Source: CAMPKL01 sp963805925 (GTDB lineage Bacteria; Acidobacteriota; Terriglobia; Bryobacterales; UBA6623). Taken from it: DNA of 64,000 nt. The stretch's first letter is position 1. Every line of letters starts with the position of its first letter. Below the pieces are notes generated by a model, which searched no databases, was not told the DNA's origin, and saw only the letters and a program-made list of their open reading frames with translations. The stretch is taken from positions 124,001 through 188,000 of the forward strand of contig CAWDWB010000005.1 of the NCBI GenBank assembly GCA_963805925.1, in the 5' to 3' direction. Made by a program: the position numbers and the translations under genes. Positions 16,712-25,325 of the stretch are shown here, piece by piece.

Positions 16712-17758
16712 ATGCGACTTTTGATCGTTCTCGCCGCGCTTTGCGCGTTGCCGGCTTTTGCACAGGATGCGGGCCAGGATACGTCGATTCTGGTCGACGT
16801 GAACGTGGTCAACGTACCGGTCACAGTGACTGACGACCAGGGGCGTTTTATCGTCGATCTGACGAAGGACGACTTCGAGGTTTACGAAGACGGCGAGAAG
16901 GTCGATATTCGCTACTTCACGGAGAGCCAAGACGAGGCCAACAAGCCTCGTATTCGCGTGGGTTTTTTGGTTGACCTGAGCAACACGGCGCGGCTCTACT
17001 ACAAGAACTATCAAGAGTCGATCGGCGATTTGGCCTTTTTGATGGTTCCCGAGGGCGGCGATAACGAAGCGTTTTTGATCGGCTACCAGACTCAAGTCGA
17101 TGTGCTCGTCGACTATACGCGGGATCCCGGTTTGATTGCGGATCGCATGAGCAAGCTCAAGCATGGCGGCGGCAGCTCGATGGTCGATGCGATATATGAG
17201 GCCTGCAACAACAAGCTGCAGTCGTCGCCTTACCAAGGCGTGGATGAGCCGCGGAAGGTTGTGGTGATCGTTGGCGACGGACACGACAACGCCAGCAAAC
17301 GCTCGATGGAGCAGGCGATTTACGCCTGCCAGCAGCAGCAAGTGACTGTGTACGCGGTCAGCACGGAGGCGTTCGGCTTCCAAGTTGATGAGGGTAAGAA
17401 TCTCAAGGAGATTGCTGAGGCGACGGGCGGTACGGTGGTGTTCCCGATGGAGAACATCCACAAGGATATTAACGGCTTCTTGTCGAAGCCGCAGGATGCG
17501 GGCAACTACCAGTACGAAGTCGGCACGGGCTTGTATGCGCGGGCGCAACTCGAAGCCCTATACAACGCCGTATTGAGTATTTCGGGTCAGGTGCAGAGCC
17601 AGTACATTATTGGCTATTCGCCGCCCAAGCCGTTCTCGGACAACATCTATCGCAAGCTCGACATTCGGGTAAAGTTGAACACGGATAACGAAGTCAAGGT
17701 GTTCCACCGCAAGGGTTACTTCCCGCCGACCGGCCTGCCGACGTCGGGCGGCGACTAA
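16712..17758 (+). CDS. Secreted VWFA-related domain protein (Acidobacteria type)
   Basis: 348 residues with a signal peptide MRLLIVLAALCALPAFAQ. The mature protein starts with the beta-strand motif VNVVNVPVTVTDDQGRF and LTKDDFEVYEDGEKVDI, which characterises the acidobacterial VWFA-related family (TIGR03436). A von Willebrand A fold follows from about residue 85: VGFLVDLSNTARLYY is a degenerate MIDAS (DLSNT in place of DxSxS), then GGGSSMVDAIYEA and VVVIVGDGHDNASKRS. The family is secreted and expanded in Acidobacteria, with unknown function beyond probable adhesion or binding. Ribosome binding site GGAG about 8 bases before the ATG. Its end overlaps the convergent RNase J gene by 4 bases. 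Confidence 0.9.
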   Translation: MRLLIVLAALCALPAFAQDAGQDTSILVDVNVVNVPVTVTDDQGRFIVDLTKDDFEVYEDGEKVDIRYFTESQDEANKPRIRVGFLVDLSNTARLYYKNYQESIGDLAFLMVPEGGDNEAFLIGYQTQVDVLVDYTRDPGLIADRMSKLKHGGGSSMVDAIYEACNNKLQSSPYQGVDEPRKVVVIVGDGHDNASKRSMEQAIYACQQQQVTVYAVSTEAFGFQVDEGKNLKEIAEATGGTVVFPMENIHKDINGFLSKPQDAGNYQYEVGTGLYARAQLEALYNAVLSISGQVQSQYIIGYSPPKPFSDNIYRKLDIRVKLNTDNEVKVFHRKGYFPPTGLPTSGGD

Positions 17759-19476
17759 GCTTCGAGAACAACCGGCGCGATCAGAGGTCGGCTGGCGCGC
17801 GACGTCTTCCTCGAAAGGAAGCGGCGCAGATCCGTACGGATCTTCTCTTCCATGACGCCGATGTCAGCGGCTTCTTCCTTTGAGGAACTGCGTACGGTCT
17901 CGGCGACGATGTCGTGAGCTTCGTCGATGAGTTCTTCGCCGCCCTCGGAGACTACGAAACCGCGCGAGACGATTTCCGGTTCGCCGACCATCTTGCCGGT
18001 GCGGCGGTTGATGGTGACGATGGGCACGATGACGCCGAACTCGGACAGGCTGCGGCGATCGTTGATGACCATCTCTTCGATAATTTCGTCGCCGGTGCCG
18101 GCGTCGATGAAAACGCGTCCGACTTCGACGTCTTCGCCGCGGCGGGCGCCGTGTCCGTCAATGATCAAGGTTTCGCCGCTCTGCAGCAGGAAGGTTTCTT
18201 CGAGACCTTGGTCGCGCAGCGGCGCTGCCAGGCGGGCGTGGCTGGCGAGCTGGCGATACTCGCCGTGTACGGGCACGAAGTAGCGCGGGCGCACGAGGTT
18301 AAGGATGAGCTTCATCTCTTCCTGGGCGGCGTGTCCAGAAACGTGCAGCGGCGGCGTCTGTTGGCCGTAGAGGACCTCGGCGCCACGTTTGTAGAGATGG
18401 TCGACCATACGATAGACGGCCTTCTCGTTGCCGGGGATCACGCGCGCGCTGAGGACGACCTTGTCGCCTTGCTCGATGACGGCATGCTTGTGTTTGCCGA
18501 CTGAAGCGCGGGCCATGGAACTCAACGGTTCGCCTTGGCTTCCGGAGACGATCACAGTGCGTTGGTGCGGCTGGAGCTTGTAGAGGTCCTGGGGACGCAC
18601 AAAGGCGCCGTCAGGGATGCGCAATAGGCCGAGTTCGTGTGCGAGCTCACTTGCGCTGGAGAGGCTACGGCCGATCAAGGCGATCTTACGGCCGTGCTGC
18701 ACAGACAGATCGATGATCTGCTGCACGCGCGGAATCGCGGAGGAGAAGCAGGTGAAGAAGATTCCCTTGTCCGCCCGGGCGAAGATGTCTTCAAAGGCGG
18801 GACGGACCGCTCGCTCGGACGGCGTAAAGCCGGGTCGTTCGACGTTGGTCGAATCGGAGAGCAGCAGCAGAACGCCCTTCTTGCCGTATTCGGCAAAGGC
18901 ATGCAGGTCGAAGAGCGAGTCGCCGACGGGCGTCTGATCGATTTTGAAGTCGGCGGTGTGTATGACCACGCCGAGCGGCGTGTCGATCGCTAGGGCTGCG
19001 CAATCGAGGGTCGAGTGAGTGACGTGAATCGGGTCGATAGTGAAGCAGCCGAGTTTGAACTTCTCGCGGAATTTCATCCGCCGGATATCGGGCTTCTCGT
19101 CGAACTCGTGCTCGTCGAGGCGGCGGCGGACGAGAGCCTCGGTGAACTGGGTGGCGTAGATCGGCAGGTGAAGTTGAGAGAGCAGGTAGGGGACCGCTCC
19201 GACGTGGTCCTCGTGGCCGTGGGTGAGGATCAATCCGCGGACGTTCTCAGCGTGATCCATCAACCAGGTGAGATCGGGAACGATGACGTCGACGCCGTGC
19301 AGGTCCGGGCCGGGAAAAAGGATGCCCGCGTCGATAACGATGATGTCGTCTCCGCAGCGCATCGCCATCATGTTCATGCCGAACTCGCCGAGTCCGCCTA
19401 AGGGGATGAGTTCCAGTTGTTTATCGGCCAGGGAAGGGTCCTCCGGAAAGCGTGTAAGACCTTCAGGGTACCTCAC
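17755..19476 (-). CDS. rnj: Ribonuclease J
   Basis: RNase J is a metallo-beta-lactamase/beta-CASP ribonuclease with 5'-3' exonuclease and endonuclease activity in mRNA decay and rRNA processing. The 573-residue protein has IPLGGLGEFGMN at residues 25-36, the metal-binding motif THGHEDHVGAVPYL near 85-98, HTADFKIDQTP, the beta-CASP segment with LLLSDSTNVERPG, VSGSQGEPLSSMARAS, and VPVHGEYRQLASHA near 400, plus the RNase J-specific C-terminal domain. The start I report is GTG 19476; it has no clear ribosome binding site and gives about 20 residues ahead of the conserved core. Downstream partner of the CDP-alcohol transferase on the same strand, 24 bases apart. Confidence 0.96.
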   Translation of the reverse strand: MRYPEGLTRFPEDPSLADKQLELIPLGGLGEFGMNMMAMRCGDDIIVIDAGILFPGPDLHGVDVIVPDLTWLMDHAENVRGLILTHGHEDHVGAVPYLLSQLHLPIYATQFTEALVRRRLDEHEFDEKPDIRRMKFREKFKLGCFTIDPIHVTHSTLDCAALAIDTPLGVVIHTADFKIDQTPVGDSLFDLHAFAEYGKKGVLLLLSDSTNVERPGFTPSERAVRPAFEDIFARADKGIFFTCFSSAIPRVQQIIDLSVQHGRKIALIGRSLSSASELAHELGLLRIPDGAFVRPQDLYKLQPHQRTVIVSGSQGEPLSSMARASVGKHKHAVIEQGDKVVLSARVIPGNEKAVYRMVDHLYKRGAEVLYGQQTPPLHVSGHAAQEEMKLILNLVRPRYFVPVHGEYRQLASHARLAAPLRDQGLEETFLLQSGETLIIDGHGARRGEDVEVGRVFIDAGTGDEIIEEMVINDRRSLSEFGVIVPIVTINRRTGKMVGEPEIVSRGFVVSEGGEELIDEAHDIVAETVRSSSKEEAADIGVMEEKIRTDLRRFLSRKTSRASRPLIAPVVLEA

Positions 19477-19500
19477 CGGCGAAACCCGGCTGTCCGGGTT

Positions 19501-20169
19501 TTAGGCGGAGCGAACGCCTTGGTGCAATTCGCGGCTGGATTTGGCCTTGGCGTCGTCCGAGGCAGGCGCCTCAGCGGGGGACTGCCCGATGCGGGTGGTT
19601 TCTTTCCAGGTGTGGACGATGCGGTGAACGACGGTCAAGTTGGAAAGGACGGCTATAACCCACAGAACGGCGGTCATGCGGTTGAATAGGGTGCCGATGA
19701 TCAACAGGACGATCCTCTCGGGGCGCTCTAGGAAACCGACCTTGCACTTGGGGATTTCGTTCTCGGAGCGAGCGCGAACGTAGCTGACCATGACCGAGCC
19801 GGTCATGGCGACGGCGGTCAGCACGATGTAGCCGAAACGGTTGACGCTAGCGTAGTACACCAGCATGCCGACGAGCAGGATGAGGTCGGAGTAGCGATCG
19901 ATGACAGAATCGAGGAATCCGCCGAAACGGGTAACGCGTCCGCTGCTGCGGGCGATCGGGCCATCGACCAGGTCGAAGACCGCCGCGAGTAGAACAACCA
20001 AACCCGCCTCGAAAAACTCGCCGCGCGAGAGCATCCAGGCGCCGACAGCGTTGATCGCCAGGCCGACGCAGGTGAAGACGTTGGGGTGAATGCGGGTAAA
20101 GACGAGCGCACGGACCAGCCCGTTCAGGATTCGAGTGCAGACGGCTCCGATCGTTCCCGTAAAGGTCAT
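19501..20169 (-). CDS. CDP-alcohol phosphatidyltransferase
   Basis: Joins a CDP-activated lipid to an alcohol such as glycerol 3-phosphate or inositol phosphate. The 222-residue membrane protein has the full family signature D-x2-D-G-x2-A-R-x8-G-x3-D-x3-D, seen as DLVDGPIARSSGRVTRFG then FLDSVID, and about six transmembrane helices. I start it at ATG 20169 because an upstream-open frame to 20406 would overlap greA and encode only low-complexity residues. The LERPERIVLLI segment resembles phosphatidylinositol-phosphate or archaetidylinositol-phosphate synthase homologues as much as PgsA, so the acceptor is left open. Lies between greA (34 bases upstream) and rnj. Confidence 0.9.
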   Translation of the reverse strand: MTFTGTIGAVCTRILNGLVRALVFTRIHPNVFTCVGLAINAVGAWMLSRGEFFEAGLVVLLAAVFDLVDGPIARSSGRVTRFGGFLDSVIDRYSDLILLVGMLVYYASVNRFGYIVLTAVAMTGSVMVSYVRARSENEIPKCKVGFLERPERIVLLIIGTLFNRMTAVLWVIAVLSNLTVVHRIVHTWKETTRIGQSPAEAPASDDAKAKSSRELHQGVRSA

Positions 20170-20203
20170 ACTCGATTCGCTCTCTACTCCCCGACCCGCC
20201 AGC

Positions 20204-20674
20204 TTAAACCTTATCGTGAATGGTAGTAAAGCTGACGATCTCGAATTCCTTGCGGCCGCCGGGCGTTTGCACCTCGACAACGTCGCCTTGGGCCTTGGAC
20301 ATGAAGGCGCGGCCGATGGGCGAAGTCGTGGAAATTCTGCCGTTTGGGACGTCGGCTTCTTCGGAGGCGACCAACTCGTATTGGATCTTCTTGTCGGTGT
20401 CGACATCGACCACTTGCACGGTGGAGCCCAGGCCGATGGAGTCTTTGCTGATCTTGGAGAAGTCGACCATGCGCAACTCGGCCAGGCGCTTCTTGTAGGT
20501 CGCGATCTGCGCCGAAACGAGGTCTTGACGTTCTTTGGCGGCGGCGTATTCGGCGTTTTCGCTGAGGTCGCCGAGTTCGCGGGCGCGTTGAATTTCTTTG
20601 GGAAGCTCGTTCTTCAGTTCGAACTCGAGCTTCTTGACCTTCTCTTCGATTTGGACGATGAAGTCAGGGACCAT
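20204..20674 (-). CDS. greA: Transcription elongation factor GreA
   Basis: GreA enters the RNA polymerase secondary channel and stimulates cleavage of backtracked transcripts. The 156 residues match normal length. An N-terminal coiled coil carries the tip motif ELGDLSENAEYAAAKE (acidic catalytic tip) followed by QDLVSAQIATYKKRLAEL, and a C-terminal FKBP-like domain holds TTSPIGRAFMSKAQGDVVEV. The start ATG 20674 is preceded by GGAAGGAAG at good spacing; an upstream frame to 20716 would run into the leader hairpin. Transcription probably begins at the TATACT promoter near 20739. Confidence 0.96.
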   Translation of the reverse strand: MVPDFIVQIEEKVKKLEFELKNELPKEIQRARELGDLSENAEYAAAKERQDLVSAQIATYKKRLAELRMVDFSKISKDSIGLGSTVQVVDVDTDKKIQYELVASEEADVPNGRISTTSPIGRAFMSKAQGDVVEVQTPGGRKEFEIVSFTTIHDKV

Positions 20675-20702
20675 GACGAACTTCCTTCCGAGCGAATGCA
20701 GA

Positions 20703-20729
20703 GACGCCGGCCCCATGAGGACCGGCGTC
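20703..20729 (-). other. GC-rich hairpin in the greA leader
   Basis: Arms GACGCCGG (20703-20710) and CCGGCGTC (20722-20729) form a perfect 8-bp stem with an 11-base loop. It lies between the predicted greA promoter and its Shine-Dalgarno, so it would be in the 5' leader. No T-run follows; a pause or stability element is more likely than a terminator. Confidence 0.5.
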
Positions 20730-20738
20730 CAAGTACTT

Positions 20739-20765
20739 AGTATACAACGACGTACGGTGTGTCGA
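20739..20765 (-). promoter_or_regulatory. Predicted greA promoter
   Basis: On the minus strand TCGACA (plus 20760-20765) and TATACT (plus 20739-20744) are each one base from the sigma-70 consensus, but the spacer is 15, shorter than the usual 17. Transcription would start near 20732, about 58 bases before the greA ATG. Confidence 0.4.
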
Positions 20766-20804
20766 CGGCAGAATTCAGGACAAAGACGTTTTCCAGGCGA
20801 GAAG

Positions 20805-21551
20805 CTAGGCGCGGTTGATTAAGGTGGCGACGTAGGCGGCGCCGAAGCCGTTGTCGATGTTAACTACGGTCACGTTAGAGGAGCAGGAATTGAGCATCCC
20901 GAGCAGCGCGGCGATGCCGCCGAAGCTGGCCCCGTAGCCCACGCTGGTTGGTACGGCGATCACTGGGCAGGAGACCAAGCCGCCCACGGCGCTGGGCAAG
21001 GCTCCTTCCATGCCTGCGCAGCAGATGATGACGCGAGCCTCCGCCAATTTGTCTAGATTGCCCAGGAGCCGATGAATTCCCGCGACACCGACGTCGTAGA
21101 CTTCTTCGACGTGGTTGCCCATTACCTCGCAGGTGACCCGGGCTTCTTGGGCGACGGGGATGTCGCTGGTGCCGGCGCAGACGACAGCGATCTTGCTCTT
21201 GCCGCGAATCTCGCGATCGCGCCAGACGCGCAGGGCCCCGGAGCGGGGGAAGTACTCGGCATCGGCGGCTAGATCGGAAAGGGCGACCGCCATTTCGGAG
21301 TCGGCTCGGGTAATGAGCAGGTTGCCGGAGCGTTCGAGCAGCTTCTGGGAGATATCGCGAACCTCGTCGACCGTCTTGCCCTTGCCGAGGATGACTTCGG
21401 GCATGCCGTGCCTGAGGGCGCGGTGGTGGTCGACTTTGGCGAAGCCGAGGTCCTCGAAAGGCATGTGTTCGAGGCGCTTGACTGCATCGTCAGGCGAGAC
21501 GGCGCCGTCTCGCACTTTTTCAAGTAGGGTTTGGAGCTCGCGGGGATCCAT
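20805..21551 (-). CDS. larB: LarB, pyridinium-3,5-biscarboxylate mononucleotide synthase
   Basis: LarB carboxylates and hydrolyses nicotinate adenine dinucleotide in the first step of nickel-pincer nucleotide cofactor synthesis. The 248-residue protein has a short N-terminal helical part and a C-terminal PurE/AIR-carboxylase-like domain with AVVCAGTSDIPVAQEA, YDVGVAGIHRLLG, CCAGMEGALPSAVGGL and VPTSVGYGASFGG. Either ATG 21551 or the preceding GTG 21554 could be used. The usual partners larC and larE, and a lactate racemase larA, are not in this window. It is followed by greA 130 bases away. Confidence 0.93.
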   Translation of the reverse strand: MDPRELQTLLEKVRDGAVSPDDAVKRLEHMPFEDLGFAKVDHHRALRHGMPEVILGKGKTVDEVRDISQKLLERSGNLLITRADSEMAVALSDLAADAEYFPRSGALRVWRDREIRGKSKIAVVCAGTSDIPVAQEARVTCEVMGNHVEEVYDVGVAGIHRLLGNLDKLAEARVIICCAGMEGALPSAVGGLVSCPVIAVPTSVGYGASFGGIAALLGMLNSCSSNVTVVNIDNGFGAAYVATLINRA

Positions 21552-22039
21552 CACCTCGGAGCGTACGCGAAATGACTCGCCCGGGGCTAGGTCGGATGCG
21601 GAATGCTTGATACGCTGCGTTCCTTGTTAGGGTAGATGCCGTTGGCTCAGGGTGAACAGTTCTGCTACGTCTGAGGCCGTTCAACGGGCAAGTTCATAGC
21701 CGCCGGGGCTTGCGGCAGATGGCCGAGCTCTATTCGTACTGGGCTTCGATGGAGCGGCGCACGAATGTCACGTTGACTGGGGAGCAGCTGTCGATAGCGG
21801 AGATTCCGCACAAACCCGATGATGCAGTGGCCAAGTTCGGTTTGTTGACGGAGTGGTTCTTTCCAATTGCGTTGCAGTTGGATAGCGGACGCAACATCCG
21901 CAAGACCCGAGATGCGGGTCGAAAGACTGCGAGAGCCTGCCTATGCCGCTCGGTTTGTGTTCTCTTTGGCGCAGCGCTTGCGGGCGACGGATATTGTGGA
22001 GCAAGTCGTTGGCATCGGGACGCCCGTGCTGAGAGGCGC
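21552..22039. other. 488-base stretch without an intact gene
   Basis: Between the start of larB and the end of the DUF192 gene no complete, family-like gene is visible. The right part holds gene-like codon runs in two plus-strand frames (see the pseudogene entry); the left part (21555-21715) shows nothing I can name. Confidence 0.5.
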
Positions 22040-22043
22040 CTAA
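21719..22043 (+). pseudogene. Possible degraded gene, unidentified
   Basis: A plus-strand frame from ATG 21719 reads MAELYSYWASMERRTNVTL and onward in a protein-like way to about 21900. The +1 frame then takes over with PEMRVERLREPAYAARF and ends with VEQVVGIGTPVLRGA at a TAA (22041-22043). The combination suggests one ancestral gene broken by a frameshift near 21895-21905. I recognise no family and the composition is only weakly coding, so chance is a real alternative. The end overlaps the convergent DUF192 gene by a few bases. Confidence 0.22.
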
Positions 22044-22531
22044 AACTTGAGTTGCGAGCCGATGGTGAGGTTGTGAGCGGCCGCCTGGCCCGCGGCTAGC
22101 TCCAGCACGTAGGTGGAATCAGCGCCGCCTCCGTAAGTCGGGCAGTCGTCCGGTGCGGTGCGGCAGGGCGGCGAGTCGGCGGAGATTTCGACGATTCGTT
22201 TACTGTCATCGAGCCAGATGATGTCCAGCGGGACGAGCGTCTGGAACATCCAAAAGGCGCGCGGCGCCATCTCTCCGAAGGGGAACAGCATGCCCTCGTC
22301 AGGCCGCAGATTGGGACGGAACATCATGCCCTGGGTTTGGGCGTCGCGGGTGAGGGCTAGCTCGGCCTTGATCTCGGCCCCGTCAGGCAAGCCGATGGTA
22401 GTCGTTGTATGCGAGGGGTTGAGACCGGAGGGGCCCTCCCCGACCTCGGTTGTGCTTCCCGAGTTACAGGCTGAGCAGAGCAGCAAAGCCGCCGCGAAGA
22501 CAGCGATGCGCAGCGTGCATGTTGGGGACAT
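22040..22531 (-). CDS. DUF192 family lipoprotein
   Basis: 163 residues with a lipoprotein signal (ALLLCSACNS, lipidated Cys22) and a DUF192 domain at about residues 45-163. Family motifs are ELALTRDAQTQGMMFRPNL, GMLFPFGEMAPRAFWM, PLDIIWLDDSKRIV and the terminal VLELAAGQAAAHNLTIGSQL. Function is unknown; members are small exported beta-barrel-like proteins. It begins 8 bases after aceE ends, with AGGA at normal spacing, so it is probably the second gene of the aceE transcript. Confidence 0.9.
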   Translation of the reverse strand: MSPTCTLRIAVFAAALLLCSACNSGSTTEVGEGPSGLNPSHTTTTIGLPDGAEIKAELALTRDAQTQGMMFRPNLRPDEGMLFPFGEMAPRAFWMFQTLVPLDIIWLDDSKRIVEISADSPPCRTAPDDCPTYGGGADSTYVLELAAGQAAAHNLTIGSQLKF

Positions 22532-22539
22532 GGTTTGTC

Positions 22540-25212
22540 CTAGGCGGTCGCCGGGTTGGGCGCCTCAGGATTGATTCCCAAGTCGTCGAAGGCCTTCTTG
22601 ATCTTCTTCTTGTCGAACTTGCCGGTTCGGGCGAGCTTGGACAGCGCGGCGGCGGCGATCGCTTCGGCGCTGACTTCGAAGAAGCTGCGCAAGTGCGCCC
22701 GATCTTCGCTGCGGCCGAAACCGTCGGTGCCGAGGGTCGTCATGCGGCCGTTCATCCAGGGCGCTAACGAATCCGGCAGTGTTCTCATGTAGTCGCTGGC
22801 GGCAATGATCGGCAGATCGTCGCCGGCGAACTGCGAGGCGACGTAGCACGTCTTCTCCGCCGACGTCGGGTGCAGACGGTTCCAGCGGTCGGTCGCAATG
22901 GCGTCGCGGCGCAACTCGCCGTAGCTGGTGACGCTGTAGACATCGGAAGCGACGTTGTACTTCTCGGCGAGGATCTTCTGCGCTTTGAGAGCTTCGCCTA
23001 GGATGGCGCCGCTGCCCCACAGATGGACGTCCGGCTTGCCCTTGGCGGGTTTGGCCAGTTGGTAGATTCCGCGGCGGATGCCTTCTTCGGCGCCCTTGGG
23101 CATCGGCGGATGCTCATAGTTATCGTTCTCGAGGGTGAGGTAGTAGAAGATGTCTTCACCTTCTTGGTACATGCGGCGGATACCGTCTTGAATAATGACG
23201 GCGATTTCATAGGAGTAGGCCGGGTCGTAGGCTTTGCAGTTGGGGACAGTGGAGGCGTGGACGAGAGAATGTCCGTCCTGGTGCTGCAGGCCCTCTCCGT
23301 TCAAGGTGGTTCGACCGGCGGTTCCGCCGCACAGGAAGCCCTTGCCGCGCGAATCGGCGAATGCCCAGATCTGATCGCCGATGCGCTGGAAGCCGAACAT
23401 CGAGTAGTAGATGAAGAACGGCATCATCGGCACGTGGTAATTGGCGTAAGCCGTGCCGGCTGCAGTGAAGGAGGCCATGGAGCCTGCTTCGGTGATGCCC
23501 TCTTCGAGGATCTGTCCGTCTTTGGCTTCCTTGTAGTAGAGAAGCATTTCGGAGTCGACCGGTTTGTAGAGCTGTCCTCGGCTGGCGTAGATGCCGTAGC
23601 TGCGGAACAGGGACTCCATGCCAAAGGTACGCGCTTCATCGGGAATGATCGGGACGATGTATTTGCCGATCGCTTTATCGGTTATGAGCTGCTTGAGGAT
23701 GCCCACGAAGGCCATGGTGGTGGAGACTTCACGGCCCTTGGAACCTTCGAGAGAGTCGTTGAAGTTAGCGAGGGCGGGAGCCTTGATGTCGATCTTGCCG
23801 GGCTTGCGCTCGGGAAGGTAACCGCCTAACGCTTTCCTACGTTCGTGCAGGTATTTCATCTCCGGCGCGGTCTTCTTGGGCCGGTAAAAGGAAATCGCCT
23901 TGAGGGTGGTATCGGGGACGGGCAGATCGAGGCGTTTGCGGAAGTACTCGAGCTCTTGCTCGTTCAACTTCTTCTGATTGTGGGTGATGTTCTTACCTTC
24001 GCCTGCTTCGCCGAGGCCATAACCTTTCACCGTTTTAGCCAGGATGACGGTCGGACCGTCTTTGTGCGTTGTTGCCTGCAGGTAGGCGTTGTAGATCTTC
24101 TTGGGATCGTGGCCGCCGCGTTTGAGGCGTCCGATCTCTTCGTCGGACATGTGCTCGACGAGCTTAAGCAACTCCGGGTACTTGCCGAAGAATTCTTTGC
24201 GAACCGTGGCGCCGCCGAGGCCCTTGAAGCGTTGGTACTCGCCGTCGACGCATTCTTCCATGCGCTGATGCAAGAGGCCGCTCTGATCGCGAGCCAGCAA
24301 ATCGTCCCAGTCGGAACTCCAGAGGACCTTGATGACGTTCCAGCCGGCGCCGCGGAAGGCTCCTTCGAGTTCTTGGATGATCTTGCCGTTGCCGCGTACG
24401 GGGCCGTCGAGACGCTGCAGATTGCAGTTGACGACCCAGACGAGGTTGTCGAGACGTTCGCGGGAGGCCAGGGTCAGGGCGCCCAGTGTTTCCGGTTCAT
24501 CGGTTTCGCCGTCGCCGACGTAGGCCCAGATCTTGCGGTCGGTCTCGGGGATCAGGCCGCGATGCTCTAGGTAGCGCATGAAGCGGGCGTGATAGATCGA
24601 GTTAATCGGACCCAAGCCCATCGACACCGTCGGAAACTGCCAGAAATCGGGCATCAGCCAGGGATGCGGATAGGACGACAGTCCAGGTTGGTCGCGCAGT
24701 TCGTGGCGGAAGTTTTCGAGGTGGGCGTCGGTCAGGCGGCCTTCGAGATAGGCGCGGGCGTACATACCGGGAGAGGCATGGCCCTGGAAGTACACGAAGT
24801 CGCCGGGCTGATCATCGATCTTGGCGCGGAAGAAGTGGTTGTAGCCGACTTCGACCAGCGTGGCCAAGGATTGGTAGGTGGAGATATGTCCGCCAATGCC
24901 AGGATCGTGCTTGTTGGCGCGAACAACCATGGCCATGGCGTTCCAGCGAATGATGCCCTTGATCGCCCGTTCGAGTTCGCGGTCGCCGGGGTAGGGGACT
25001 TCGCTATCGACAGGAATCGTATTGATATAAGGGGTCGTGAGGGCCTGGGTGATGGGTGCGCCGTTCTCCCTGGCGCGGTCGATAAGTTGCTGGATGATGT
25101 AATCGACGCGCTCCGGGCCGGCCTCCTCGGTGATCAGGTCGAGAGCTTCTAGCCACTCCTGAGTCTCCTGGGGGTCCAGGTCGCGGGCGGGCTCGGAATT
25201 CATCATCAGCAT
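22540..25212 (-). CDS. aceE: Pyruvate dehydrogenase E1 component, homodimeric
   Basis: Thiamine-diphosphate enzyme that decarboxylates pyruvate and acetylates the lipoyl domains of E2. The 890-residue length is that of the homodimeric AceE type. The ThDP/Mg motif begins at GDGETDEPE near residue 232 and ends at CNLQRLDGPVRGNGK near 270; VILAKTVKGYGLG, FGMESLFRSYGIY, GGTAGRTTLNGEGLQHQDGHS (split here by position, near 640) and the C-terminal GTDGFGRSE are present. The ATG at 25210-25212 is preceded by AGGAGG about 12 bases away. E2 and E3 genes are not adjacent in this window. A TAGAAT hexamer about 40 bases upstream could be its -10. Confidence 0.96.
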   Translation of the reverse strand: MLMMNSEPARDLDPQETQEWLEALDLITEEAGPERVDYIIQQLIDRARENGAPITQALTTPYINTIPVDSEVPYPGDRELERAIKGIIRWNAMAMVVRANKHDPGIGGHISTYQSLATLVEVGYNHFFRAKIDDQPGDFVYFQGHASPGMYARAYLEGRLTDAHLENFRHELRDQPGLSSYPHPWLMPDFWQFPTVSMGLGPINSIYHARFMRYLEHRGLIPETDRKIWAYVGDGETDEPETLGALTLASRERLDNLVWVVNCNLQRLDGPVRGNGKIIQELEGAFRGAGWNVIKVLWSSDWDDLLARDQSGLLHQRMEECVDGEYQRFKGLGGATVRKEFFGKYPELLKLVEHMSDEEIGRLKRGGHDPKKIYNAYLQATTHKDGPTVILAKTVKGYGLGEAGEGKNITHNQKKLNEQELEYFRKRLDLPVPDTTLKAISFYRPKKTAPEMKYLHERRKALGGYLPERKPGKIDIKAPALANFNDSLEGSKGREVSTTMAFVGILKQLITDKAIGKYIVPIIPDEARTFGMESLFRSYGIYASRGQLYKPVDSEMLLYYKEAKDGQILEEGITEAGSMASFTAAGTAYANYHVPMMPFFIYYSMFGFQRIGDQIWAFADSRGKGFLCGGTAGRTTLNGEGLQHQDGHSLVHASTVPNCKAYDPAYSYEIAVIIQDGIRRMYQEGEDIFYYLTLENDNYEHPPMPKGAEEGIRRGIYQLAKPAKGKPDVHLWGSGAILGEALKAQKILAEKYNVASDVYSVTSYGELRRDAIATDRWNRLHPTSAEKTCYVASQFAGDDLPIIAASDYMRTLPDSLAPWMNGRMTTLGTDGFGRSEDRAHLRSFFEVSAEAIAAAALSKLARTGKFDKKKIKKAFDDLGINPEAPNPATA

Positions 25213-25288
25213 AAAGGCGCACTCCCTCCTAGGGCGGTCACCCGCCTAAGAACCAAATTCTAAGATACCGCAAGCTTCACGAAGGCGG

Positions 25289-25304
25289 AATCCCATACGG
25301 GATT
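25289..25304 (+). promoter_or_regulatory. Inverted repeat in front of pyrB (possible operator)
   Basis: AATCCC (25289-25294) and GGGATT (25299-25304) are perfect inverted arms around ATAC. A TATCCT hexamer (25309-25314) follows and the pyrB GTG is 22 bases past the repeat. The position between aceE and pyrB start sites would suit an operator overlapping the pyrB -35 region. There is no T-run, so termination is unlikely. Confidence 0.3.
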
Positions 25305-25325
25305 GGGCTATCCTAACGGTGATCT

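Noticed and set aside
19501..20406. Longer start of the CDP-alcohol phosphatidyltransferase
   Set aside because: The extra 79 codons overlap greA and are Ser/Arg/Pro-rich shadow sequence; the conserved domain begins after ATG 20169.
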